Shown in pieces: positions 1-4,590 of a stretch of 7,372 nucleotides of DNA (position 1 is its first letter; every line of letters starts with the position of its first letter). This DNA comes from Candidatus Peregrinibacteria bacterium (GTDB lineage Bacteria; Patescibacteriota; Gracilibacteria; UBA1369; LOWO2-01-FULL-3), in the NCBI GenBank assembly GCA_007133095.1, contig SLNK01000059.1:1-7372 (forward strand). The letters run 5' to 3'. The notes beneath the pieces were generated by a model. It did not search any database and was not told the DNA's origin. It saw nothing but the letters and a program-made list of their open reading frames with translations. A program made the translations under genes and the position numbers.

Positions 1-1
1 G

Positions 2-25
2 CTGAGCGAGCTTATTAAGAAATAG
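2..25 (+). CDS. C-terminal end of an upstream gene (partial, unidentified)
   Basis: The second reading frame is open from the left edge and reads LSELIKK before a TAG stop at 23-25. The rpsP promoter starts nine bases later, so a gene ending here fits the spacing. Seven residues are too few to name a product. In many bacteria ffh lies upstream of rpsP, but nothing in this tail shows that. The first frame also closes early, at 16-18, so the choice between frames is uncertain. Confidence 0.3.
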   Translation: MSELIKK

Positions 26-33
26 AAAAAAAC

Positions 34-61
34 TTGACTTTCATTTTTAGCGAACTACAAT
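34..61 (+). promoter_or_regulatory. Sigma-70-type promoter for rpsP
   Basis: A TTGACT -35 box (34-39) and a TACAAT -10 box (56-61) are separated by 16 bases; each matches the consensus at five of six positions. Transcription would start near 68, giving a leader of about 53 bases before the rpsP start codon. It probably drives rpsP, khpA and the pilin-like gene together, because no other promoter of similar quality lies between them. Confidence 0.7.
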
Positions 62-120
62 AACCGCACGAAAGAGACGCGGGCCAAACCGAGTTTCCTG
101 TATATCAAGTAAGAAAGCGA

Positions 121-783
121 ATGCTAAAGATCAGACTCAGCCGTACCGGTAAAAAAAATCAGCCGAATTTCCGTGTCGTTGTGCAAGAGCACACCGCTCC
201 TACAAAGGGGAAATTTATAGAAAAATTGGGATATTATAGACCGGCTGCGACCCCAAAAGATTTTAGCGTAGACCTCGAAAGAGCAAAATATTGGCTATCA
301 GTGGGGGCAAAACCCAGCGATGCCGTTGCCGTACTTCTTAAAGAGGAGGGAGTTCCCGGAATGGATGAGTTTATAGCACCGCGAAATGCACAGAAAAAGA
401 AGAAGAAAGAGGAAGAAGAAAAGCCGGAAGCCGCCGCACCGAGCGAGGTAGCAACCCCGGCAGCAGAAGAGCCACCGGCTAAAGAACCAAAGGCAGAAGA
501 ACCAAAAGAAGAACCAAAAGAAGAACCAAAAGAAGAACCAAAAGAAGAGCCAAAGGAAGAGCCAAAGGAAGAGCCAAAGGAAGAGCCAAAGGAAGAGCCA
601 AAGGAAGAGCCACCGGCTGAAGAACCAGCAGAAGAACCAAAAGAAGAACCCCCAGCTGAAGAACCAAAAGAAGAAGCCCCAGCTGAAGAACCAGCAGAAG
701 AACCAAAAGAAGAAGCCCCAGCAGAAGAACCAAAAGAAGAGCCAAAGGAAGAGCCAAAGGAAGAAGCTGATAAAAAATCTTAA
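121..783 (+). CDS. rpsP: 30S ribosomal protein S16 with a long Glu/Pro/Lys repeat tail
   Basis: S16 is a primary-to-secondary binder of 16S rRNA in the body of the 30S subunit. Residues 1-85 are a typical S16: the MLKIRLSRTGKKNQPNFRVV start, the KGKFIEKLGYYRP segment at 29-41, and the ERAKYWLSVGAKPSDAV helix region at 53-69. Bacterial S16 is usually 80-100 residues, so the 220-residue length is unusual. From about residue 88 the protein becomes a low-complexity tail: a KKKKKEEEE block, nine perfect KEEP units (129-164), then longer PAEEP/KEE units to the end. The tail is strongly acidic, probably disordered, and should project from the ribosome surface. The start is set by homology; the leader before it (aagaaagcga) has no clear Shine-Dalgarno sequence. 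khpA follows 33 bases downstream, the usual gene order. S16 identity is secure; any role for the tail is unknown. Confidence 0.95.
   Translation: MLKIRLSRTGKKNQPNFRVVVQEHTAPTKGKFIEKLGYYRPAATPKDFSVDLERAKYWLSVGAKPSDAVAVLLKEEGVPGMDEFIAPRNAQKKKKKEEEEKPEAAAPSEVATPAAEEPPAKEPKAEEPKEEPKEEPKEEPKEEPKEEPKEEPKEEPKEEPKEEPPAEEPAEEPKEEPPAEEPKEEAPAEEPAEEPKEEAPAEEPKEEPKEEPKEEADKKS
505..612 (+). repeat. 12-bp minisatellite coding nine KEEP units in rpsP
   Basis: Nine in-frame 12-bp units encode Lys-Glu-Glu-Pro without interruption. The first three are AAAGAAGAACCA, the fourth AAAGAAGAGCCA, and the last five are identical AAGGAAGAGCCA. Identity at the DNA level, including silent positions, indicates recent expansion by slippage or unequal exchange. 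Because the unit is a multiple of three, copy-number change would lengthen or shorten the S16 tail without a frameshift. Confidence 0.9.
613..768 (+). repeat. Higher-order degenerate repeats in the rpsP tail
   Basis: Downstream of the perfect KEEP run the tail alternates longer units of the type PAEEPAEEPKEE and PAEEPKEE, joined by Pro or Ala, and ends in two more KEEP-like units. The DNA copies are near-identical, for example GCCCCAGCTGAAGAACC and GCCCCAGCAGAAGAACC. This suggests a second round of duplication using a larger repeat unit. Confidence 0.8.
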
Positions 784-816
784 AAACTTTTTATTTTACT
801 CCATAACTCCAGAGAC

Positions 817-1089
817 ATGGACGATTCAATTGAAAACAACACCGCAGACCGCGACTTTGTTGAATACGTGGTCAAACAAATAGTGGAAAACCCCGAAGAA
901 GTGGTGGTTGAAAGGGAGATAGATGAGATGGGTGTATTGCTGACGTTAAAAGTTTCCAGAGAAGACATGGGGAAAATCATCGGGAAGAGCGGCCAAACTG
1001 CAAAAGCAATTAGAATTCTTCTGCGTATCATAGGAGCCAAAAACAACGCACGTGTCAATCTTAAGATAGTTGAACCCGAAGAGGAATAA
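817..1089 (+). CDS. khpA: KH-domain RNA-binding protein KhpA
   Basis: This is a small single-KH-domain protein of the KhpA (YlqC) family, a cytoplasmic RNA binder that in several bacteria pairs with KhpB/Jag and affects cell division and small-RNA function. Residues 12-88 cover the whole domain: helix DFVEYVVKQIVENPEEV, strands with REIDEMGVLLTLKVS, and the RNA-binding loop GKIIGKSG at 52-59 containing the GxxG signature (56-59), followed by the helix TAKAIRILLRIIGAK. The length of 90 residues is normal. It lies 33 bases after rpsP, the conserved rpsP-khpA pairing, and 18 bases before the pilin-like gene. The start at 817 gives a normal N-terminus; the upstream bases (ccagagac) are at best a weak ribosome-binding site. 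Confidence 0.92.
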   Translation: MDDSIENNTADRDFVEYVVKQIVENPEEVVVEREIDEMGVLLTLKVSREDMGKIIGKSGQTAKAIRILLRIIGAKNNARVNLKIVEPEEE

Positions 1090-1107
1090 AGCTATATTTA
1101 AGCCGAT

Positions 1108-1479
1108 ATGCATCCAAGTATTACAGGAAACGGCATGACGATTGTCGATGCCGCACAAGATTACAACATACTCGAAATAATTAACATAGGCCTTGCCTAT
1201 GCCATTATTATTGCAGGATTCCTCTCAGTCGTTTTCATATTTGTGGGAGGTATTTCGTTTATACTGTCCGGAGGACAGGAAGAAAAAATCAAGTCGGCGG
1301 TCAGCACCATAAGATACGCAATCATCGGCTTGATCATAACAATTTTGGCGACCGTAATAGTTGGCACTGTTGGAAAAGCTTTGGGCTTGGACATAATCCG
1401 CTACCTCAATTTCGGAGACATAATTAGGACGATAACAGAAATAACGGGACAAGGAGGCGGAGAGCCAAGACTTTTATAA
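1108..1479 (+). CDS. Small two-helix membrane protein, type IV secretion pilin-like
   Basis: The 123-residue protein has two strong hydrophobic segments: about 27-53 (AYAIIIAGFLSVVFIFVGG, then SFILSGG) and about 70-89 (YAIIGLIITILATVIVGTVG). They are joined by a short charged turn, SGGQEEKIKSAVSTIR. This layout, with a GG-x-S-x-I-x-SGG turn followed by a Lys/Glu loop and a second helix, matches the VirB2/TrbC-like pilin family (T4SS_pilin type) frequent in Patescibacteria. The family assignment is from memory of the pattern, not from a search. No classic cleavable signal peptide is clear. The tail contains GQGGGEP. Two in-frame starts are possible: ATG at 1108, 18 bases after khpA, or ATG at 1135, preceded by AGGAAA at a good distance and removing nine residues. 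It could instead be another small holin-like or secretion-accessory protein. Confidence 0.65.
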   Translation: MHPSITGNGMTIVDAAQDYNILEIINIGLAYAIIIAGFLSVVFIFVGGISFILSGGQEEKIKSAVSTIRYAIIGLIITILATVIVGTVGKALGLDIIRYLNFGDIIRTITEITGQGGGEPRLL

Positions 1480-1490
1480 TCGACCATTTT

Positions 1491-1508
1491 AAAAAAAACG
1501 CTCAGGCG
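1491..1508 (-). terminator. Possible weak terminator of the minus-strand synthase-like gene
   Basis: Read on the minus strand, just past the stop codon at 1511-1513, a short CGC-CTGA-GCG hairpin (1508-1499) is followed directly by eight T residues (1498-1491). The stem is only three GC pairs, so the hairpin is weak, but the T run and position fit an intrinsic terminator. The convergent gap to the pilin-like gene is only 31 bases. Confidence 0.35.
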
Positions 1509-1510
1509 GC

Positions 1511-2041
1511 TTAAACGGATACGGAAGAGAATCCCTGTTTTACGATGTTATTCCAATCGTAAGGGAATTTGAAGGTTTCCAAAGCCCGCACAAGAGCGGC
1601 AAACATACACCAATAGTCATTTTCCTTATAAACAAATCCGTTGCCGGACTCGCTATTGGGATTGTAGTCGGAAATTTCTCTGCGTTTTGGGCTTATTGGC
1701 ACGGTCCCGTTAAGAAGCATTTCCTGGATATCACTGAATGGGAAGCTTAATGACATATCCGCGGCCTCAAGCAATTCATGTCGATTTTTCCGACTATACT
1801 TAACATGCTTAACTTCTTCATTTTCAAAAAAATTGCTGTCCGTCAGAACAACAACATTGATATTTATGTGTAGCGCCCCCTCAAGGATTGTGTTGAGAAG
1901 ATTTTCATCTTCATCAGAAAGCTTTTTATCAAGAACAACTCCCAAAAGCGGCTCGGACGCACTTATGGAAAGGCGGTCGCACAAAAGCTTTTTCGTAGCC
2001 TTTTTCCGTTTCAATAAATTCTCAATAGAGCTTGTAGCCAT
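1511..2041 (-). CDS. Degenerate C-terminal half of a glycogen/starch synthase-like glycosyltransferase
   Basis: The 176-residue product resembles only the second Rossmann domain of GT5 glycogen/starch synthases. Residues 13-37 (KKATKKLLCDRLSISASEPL, then LGVVL) correspond to the GlgA segment NK..L...LGL.....PLLGVVSRL. Residues 87-117 (HELLEAADMSLSFPF through NGTVPIS) correspond to the AGADFFLMPSRFEPCGLTQ...GTVPIV region. Residues 133-171 match the GTGFLF...AL..AL..AL stretch and the helix after it. The N-terminal domain is absent. Residues that family knowledge marks as essential look lost: the Arg of SRLxxQKG aligns with Val, and the Glu of RFEP aligns with Ser. An active synthase is therefore unlikely; a sugar-binding, regulatory or decaying protein fits better. 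It is a lone minus-strand gene with its own promoter and no Shine-Dalgarno sequence in its AT-rich leader. The frame is intact. The homology call is by eye. Confidence 0.55.
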   Translation of the reverse strand: MATSSIENLLKRKKATKKLLCDRLSISASEPLLGVVLDKKLSDEDENLLNTILEGALHININVVVLTDSNFFENEEVKHVKYSRKNRHELLEAADMSLSFPFSDIQEMLLNGTVPISPKRREISDYNPNSESGNGFVYKENDYWCMFAALVRALETFKFPYDWNNIVKQGFSSVSV

Positions 2042-2054
2042 AAAATTTAAAACT

Positions 2055-2082
2055 TTGTTATCCGAGCATTATATCTTATAAT
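2055..2082 (+). promoter_or_regulatory. Promoter for the exonuclease gene
   Basis: On the plus strand a perfect TATAAT (2077-2082) lies 16 bases after TTGTTA (2055-2060), which matches the -35 consensus at four positions. The start would fall near 2089, with a 47-base leader to the ATG at 2136. It is interleaved with the minus-strand promoter of the synthase-like gene. Confidence 0.5.
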
Positions 2083-2096
2083 CACACTAAAGTCGA
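2068..2096 (-). promoter_or_regulatory. Promoter for the minus-strand synthase-like gene
   Basis: Reading leftward, TCGACT (2096-2091) and a perfect TATAAT (2073-2068) are separated by 17 bases. Transcription would begin near 2061, about 20 bases before the start codon at 2041. The leader is AT-rich and has no Shine-Dalgarno sequence. The two -10 boxes form a near-palindrome ATTATATCTTATAAT at 2068-2082. Confidence 0.6.
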
Positions 2097-2135
2097 GTGC
2101 CTAAATATTGACGGCGATACTATTTATTTTCCAAC

Positions 2136-3044
2136 ATGAAAACCGAAGGAAGAAAAAAATTGATTCTGATTGACGGCAACGCGATCATACACAGGGCCTT
2201 CCACGCACTCCCCCCTTTCAGGACATCCTCGGGAGAATTGGTTAACGCCGTTTACGGATTCGCATCGATCTTGCTCAATTTGCTGAATAACGAAAGGCCG
2301 GATTACATCGCGGCCACTTTCGATCTGAAAGGGAAAACCTTCCGACACGAACAATACGAAGATTATAAAGCAACGCGCGTCAAAGCCCCGGACGAACTGT
2401 ACGAACAAATACCCCGCATAAAAGAACTTGTAAGCGCTTTCAGGATCCCCATTTTTGAACGGGAAGGGTTTGAGGCCGATGACGTGCTGGGGACACTTGC
2501 GAAACAGGCGGAAAAGGAAGGGGTGCTCACATATATAGTGACGGGAGACATGGATACGCTGCAACTCGTGACGGAAAACACAAAAGTTTACAGCTACACC
2601 GGGAAATTTTCGGCCCCGATTATTTATGATATTCACAAGGTCTTGGGCAAATACGGGCTAAAACCGTCGCAGGTAACGGACATGAAAGGGCTTCAGGGGG
2701 ATTCTTCGGATAATATAAAAGGAGTCGGAGGGATAGGCCCAAAAACCGCAAAGACATTGCTGCAAAAATACGGAAACCTGGAGAACGTATACAAAAACAT
2801 CGAAGAAATAGGGGGGAGTGTTGGGGAAAAATTAAGAAAAGACAAAGACAAAGCTTTTCTCAGCCGGGAATTGGCAACAATAAAGACGGACATGGATATG
2901 GAATTGGCACTCAGGGACTGCATCACACATGAATATGACGAGGAAGAATTAAAAGAAATTTTTGAAAGGCTGGAATTCAAAAGTCTTCTAAAAAGATTGG
3001 AAGATTTCAAAAAATCATCTCCGCTCCAGGGCAGCCTATTTTAA
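2136..3044 (+). CDS. Stand-alone 5'-3' exonuclease/flap endonuclease of the DNA polymerase I type
   Basis: This family removes RNA primers and 5' flaps during lagging-strand synthesis and repair. The 302 residues match the N-terminal nuclease domain of DNA polymerase I with no polymerase attached. Metal-binding acidic residues are all visible: D13 in LILIDGN, E113/D115/D116 in EGFEADDVLG, D138 and D140 in TGDMDTLQL, and D189/D192 in GDSSDN. The YEDYKATR segment (74-81) supplies the helical-arch Tyr and Lys. The helix-hairpin-helix DNA-binding motif is GVGGIGPKTAKTLL (196-209). The enzyme therefore looks active. The protein ends in QGSLF (298-302), which resembles a sliding-clamp-binding pentapeptide. 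No Shine-Dalgarno sequence precedes the ATG, but the N-terminus is correct by homology. A separate polymerase gene would be expected elsewhere in the genome. It is not part of an operon with ftsA, which has its own promoter. Confidence 0.92.
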   Translation: MKTEGRKKLILIDGNAIIHRAFHALPPFRTSSGELVNAVYGFASILLNLLNNERPDYIAATFDLKGKTFRHEQYEDYKATRVKAPDELYEQIPRIKELVSAFRIPIFEREGFEADDVLGTLAKQAEKEGVLTYIVTGDMDTLQLVTENTKVYSYTGKFSAPIIYDIHKVLGKYGLKPSQVTDMKGLQGDSSDNIKGVGGIGPKTAKTLLQKYGNLENVYKNIEEIGGSVGEKLRKDKDKAFLSRELATIKTDMDMELALRDCITHEYDEEELKEIFERLEFKSLLKRLEDFKKSSPLQGSLF

Positions 3045-3066
3045 AAAATATCCCGCCACGATTTTC

Positions 3067-3094
3067 TTGACAAAAGTTATAATGCTGATAGTAT
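3067..3094 (+). promoter_or_regulatory. Promoter upstream of ftsA
   Basis: A perfect TTGACA (3067-3072) and TAGTAT (3089-3094) are separated by 16 bases. The bases TGA just before the -10 give an extended -10 (TGn). A perfect TATAAT also occurs at 3078-3083, but it is only five bases after TTGACA and has no -35 box of its own, so it is less likely to be used. The start would be near 3101. Confidence 0.55.
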
Positions 3095-3257
3095 CAAGCC
3101 CTTCTCTTCAATTGTTGGGAGAACCCCCAAAACCGGAAACCGCAAGAGAAAAGGCACGCAGACCGAATAAAAAATTTGAACAGGATGCGAGAAAAATCGC
3201 TAAAAAAACAAAAAAAGTTTGTAAACAAAATTGTTTTAATTTAATATCCAAAGCGAT
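3095..3257 (+). other. Long ftsA leader region, probably non-coding
   Basis: About 157 bases lie between the predicted transcription start and the ftsA start codon, much longer than other leaders in the window. The last 60 bases are A-rich and contain a perfect inverted repeat AAACAA-AA-TTGTTT (3223-3236). TTTAAT at 3240-3245 could be the -10 of a second, proximal promoter, but no convincing -35 accompanies it. An open frame of 64 codons from ATG 3082 crosses the region and runs 19 bases into ftsA; its basic, low-complexity product resembles nothing I recognise. No known riboswitch fold was recognised. Confidence 0.35.
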
Positions 3258-4493
3258 ATGGCAAAGTCAAAAATAGTAGCCAGCCTGGACATCGGAAGTT
3301 CCAAGATCAGAACGGTCGTTGGAATGCAAGAAGACGGGGTGGCGATTCCGAACATCATAGGTGTGGGGATAGCTCCGTCCACGGGACTGAGAAAAGGATC
3401 TGTAATTGATGTTGAAGAAACAATAAACAGCATTTCGTCCTCGCTTGAGGATGCCGAAAGGATGGCGGGAGAACCGATCAACCACGTATTTTTGGGAATT
3501 GGGGGAAATCATATAGATTCGATAAACAGCAAAGGAGTTATAGCTGTCGCGCAGGGGGAAAACGAAATTTCAGAGGATGAGGTGGATAGAGTGTTGGAAG
3601 CCGCGCAAGCTGTAACAATCCCCAGCAACAGAAGGTTACTTAGAATAATTCCAAAGACTTTTACGGTAGATGAACAAAAAGGAATAAAATATCCCGTGGG
3701 GATGACCGGCATCAGATTGGAAGTGGAAACGCACATAGTCACCGGATTCGAACCGATAATAAAGAACTTGGAAAAATGTGTTCTTCAGTCCGGAGTTGAT
3801 ATAGACGATATAATACCAACCTGCCTTGCATCCGCGGAAGCCGTTCTTTCAAAGAGGCAAAAAGAGCTTGGAGTTGTTGTTGTTGATATCGGATGTGGAG
3901 GAACTTCAGTCAGCGTTTTTGAAGATGGATCTACACTACATACTTCCGTAGTTCCAATCGGCGGAGAAAATGTAACAAACGATGTAGCCATAGGTATGAG
4001 AACTTCAATAGATACGGCGGAAAAACTGAAGATAGAATATGGATCCGTAATACCGGAAGAAGTAAACGATAGAGAAACAGTGGATCTTTCATTATTGAGC
4101 AAACTGGACACACACTTGGTATCAAAGAAGCAAATAGTGGAAATAATTAAAGCCAGATATCACGAAATTTTTGTACTTGTAAAAGAGGAACTGGGAAGAA
4201 TACACAGGGACGGAATGCTTCCGGCCGGAGTTGTTTTGACCGGCGCCGGAGCAAAAATGCCGGGAGTTATAGACCTGGCCAGAGAAACATTAAATTTGCC
4301 TGCGCAGATAGGATTTCCAACAAATTATGAAGGGGTCGTAGACAAGATAGACGATCCTGCCTACGCGACGGCAATCGGGCTTTTACTTTGGGGGTCAAGA
4401 TTTGAGGGCAGACATCATGGTGGACTAAAGAGCCTGGATTTGAAAAAAGGCTTAACAAGTCTTAGAAGCTGGCTTAAGAACTTGGTTCCTTAA
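3258..4493 (+). CDS. ftsA: Cell division protein FtsA, actin-like membrane tether of FtsZ
   Basis: FtsA is an actin-fold ATP-binding protein that polymerises on the inner face of the membrane and links FtsZ to it. The 411 residues are a full-length family member. Visible motifs are phosphate-1 LDIGSSKIRTV (10-20), the FtsA-specific 1C (SHS2) subdomain at about 85-163, phosphate-2 VVDIGCGGTSVSVF (208-221), and the adenosine motif VVLTGAGAKMPGV (325-337). The C-terminus LTSLRSWLKNLVP (399-411) fits the amphipathic membrane-targeting helix. The ATG at 3258 gives the usual MAKSKIVASLDIG start; the leader ccaaagcgat has little Shine-Dalgarno character. ftsZ follows after 97 bases, but a terminator-like hairpin starting in the last ftsA codons and a new promoter separate the two transcripts. 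No ftsQ or mur genes adjoin it. Confidence 0.96.
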   Translation: MAKSKIVASLDIGSSKIRTVVGMQEDGVAIPNIIGVGIAPSTGLRKGSVIDVEETINSISSSLEDAERMAGEPINHVFLGIGGNHIDSINSKGVIAVAQGENEISEDEVDRVLEAAQAVTIPSNRRLLRIIPKTFTVDEQKGIKYPVGMTGIRLEVETHIVTGFEPIIKNLEKCVLQSGVDIDDIIPTCLASAEAVLSKRQKELGVVVVDIGCGGTSVSVFEDGSTLHTSVVPIGGENVTNDVAIGMRTSIDTAEKLKIEYGSVIPEEVNDRETVDLSLLSKLDTHLVSKKQIVEIIKARYHEIFVLVKEELGRIHRDGMLPAGVVLTGAGAKMPGVIDLARETLNLPAQIGFPTNYEGVVDKIDDPAYATAIGLLLWGSRFEGRHHGGLKSLDLKKGLTSLRSWLKNLVP

Positions 4494-4520
4494 CCGAGAA
4501 AATTAAGCCAGATTTTATCT
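4469..4520 (+). terminator. Nested hairpin terminator overlapping the ftsA stop codon
   Basis: The outer stem pairs CTGGCTTAA (4469-4477) with TTAAGCCAG (4503-4511), nine perfect base pairs. Inside it, CTTGGTT (4481-4487) pairs with AACCGAG (4492-4498) around a CCTT loop, seven pairs with one G-U. The stems are joined by a small GAA/AAAA internal loop. The sequence that follows is ATTTTATCT, a U-rich tract in RNA. The arrangement is a good intrinsic terminator candidate. It encodes the last FtsA residues and contains the TAA stop (4491-4493), so a ribosome finishing ftsA would cover part of it. Confidence 0.6.
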
Positions 4521-4535
4521 TGACATTATGTCAAG
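4519..4535. promoter_or_regulatory. Perfect inverted repeat over the ftsZ -35 box, possible operator
   Basis: CTTGACA (4519-4525) and TGTCAAG (4529-4535) are exact reverse complements separated by TTA. The left arm contains the whole ftsZ -35 hexamer. A dimeric regulator bound here would block or recruit RNA polymerase. No regulator gene is present in the window, and a chance match is possible because TTGACA itself supplies six of the seven bases of one arm. Confidence 0.35.
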
Positions 4536-4549
4536 GGGAGGGTAATAAT
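4520..4549 (+). promoter_or_regulatory. Promoter for ftsZ
   Basis: A perfect TTGACA (4520-4525) is followed after 18 bases by AATAAT (4544-4549), which matches the -10 consensus at five positions. The start would be near 4556, giving a leader of about 35 bases. It lies directly after the ftsA terminator-like hairpin, so ftsZ is probably expressed mainly from here. Confidence 0.6.
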
Positions 4550-4590
4550 GACTCTCCATAAGACCTAAAGTCACCTAACCAATCAAAACA

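Noticed and set aside
479..757. Minus-strand open frame of 92 codons opposite the rpsP tail, all Leu/Val/Pro/Ala
   Set aside because: It is the mirror image of the 12-bp repeats; a repeat with no stop in one frame on one strand often leaves the other strand open too. It has no start signal or family resemblance.
2101..2123. TTGACG followed by TACTAT just before the exonuclease start
   Set aside because: The spacing is only four bases and no alternative -35 fits TACTAT; the TATAAT at 2077-2082 is better supported.
3067..3083. TTGACA followed by a perfect TATAAT
   Set aside because: The boxes are only five bases apart, too close for one sigma-70 promoter; the TGaTAGTAT at 3086-3094 gives the workable spacing.
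3082..3276. Small basic open frame between the exonuclease and ftsA
   Set aside because: Its longer form starts on the TTG of the -35 box, it overlaps ftsA by 19 bases, has no ribosome-binding site, and its A-rich DNA gives a Lys-rich product by composition alone. Kept only as a note in the leader entry.
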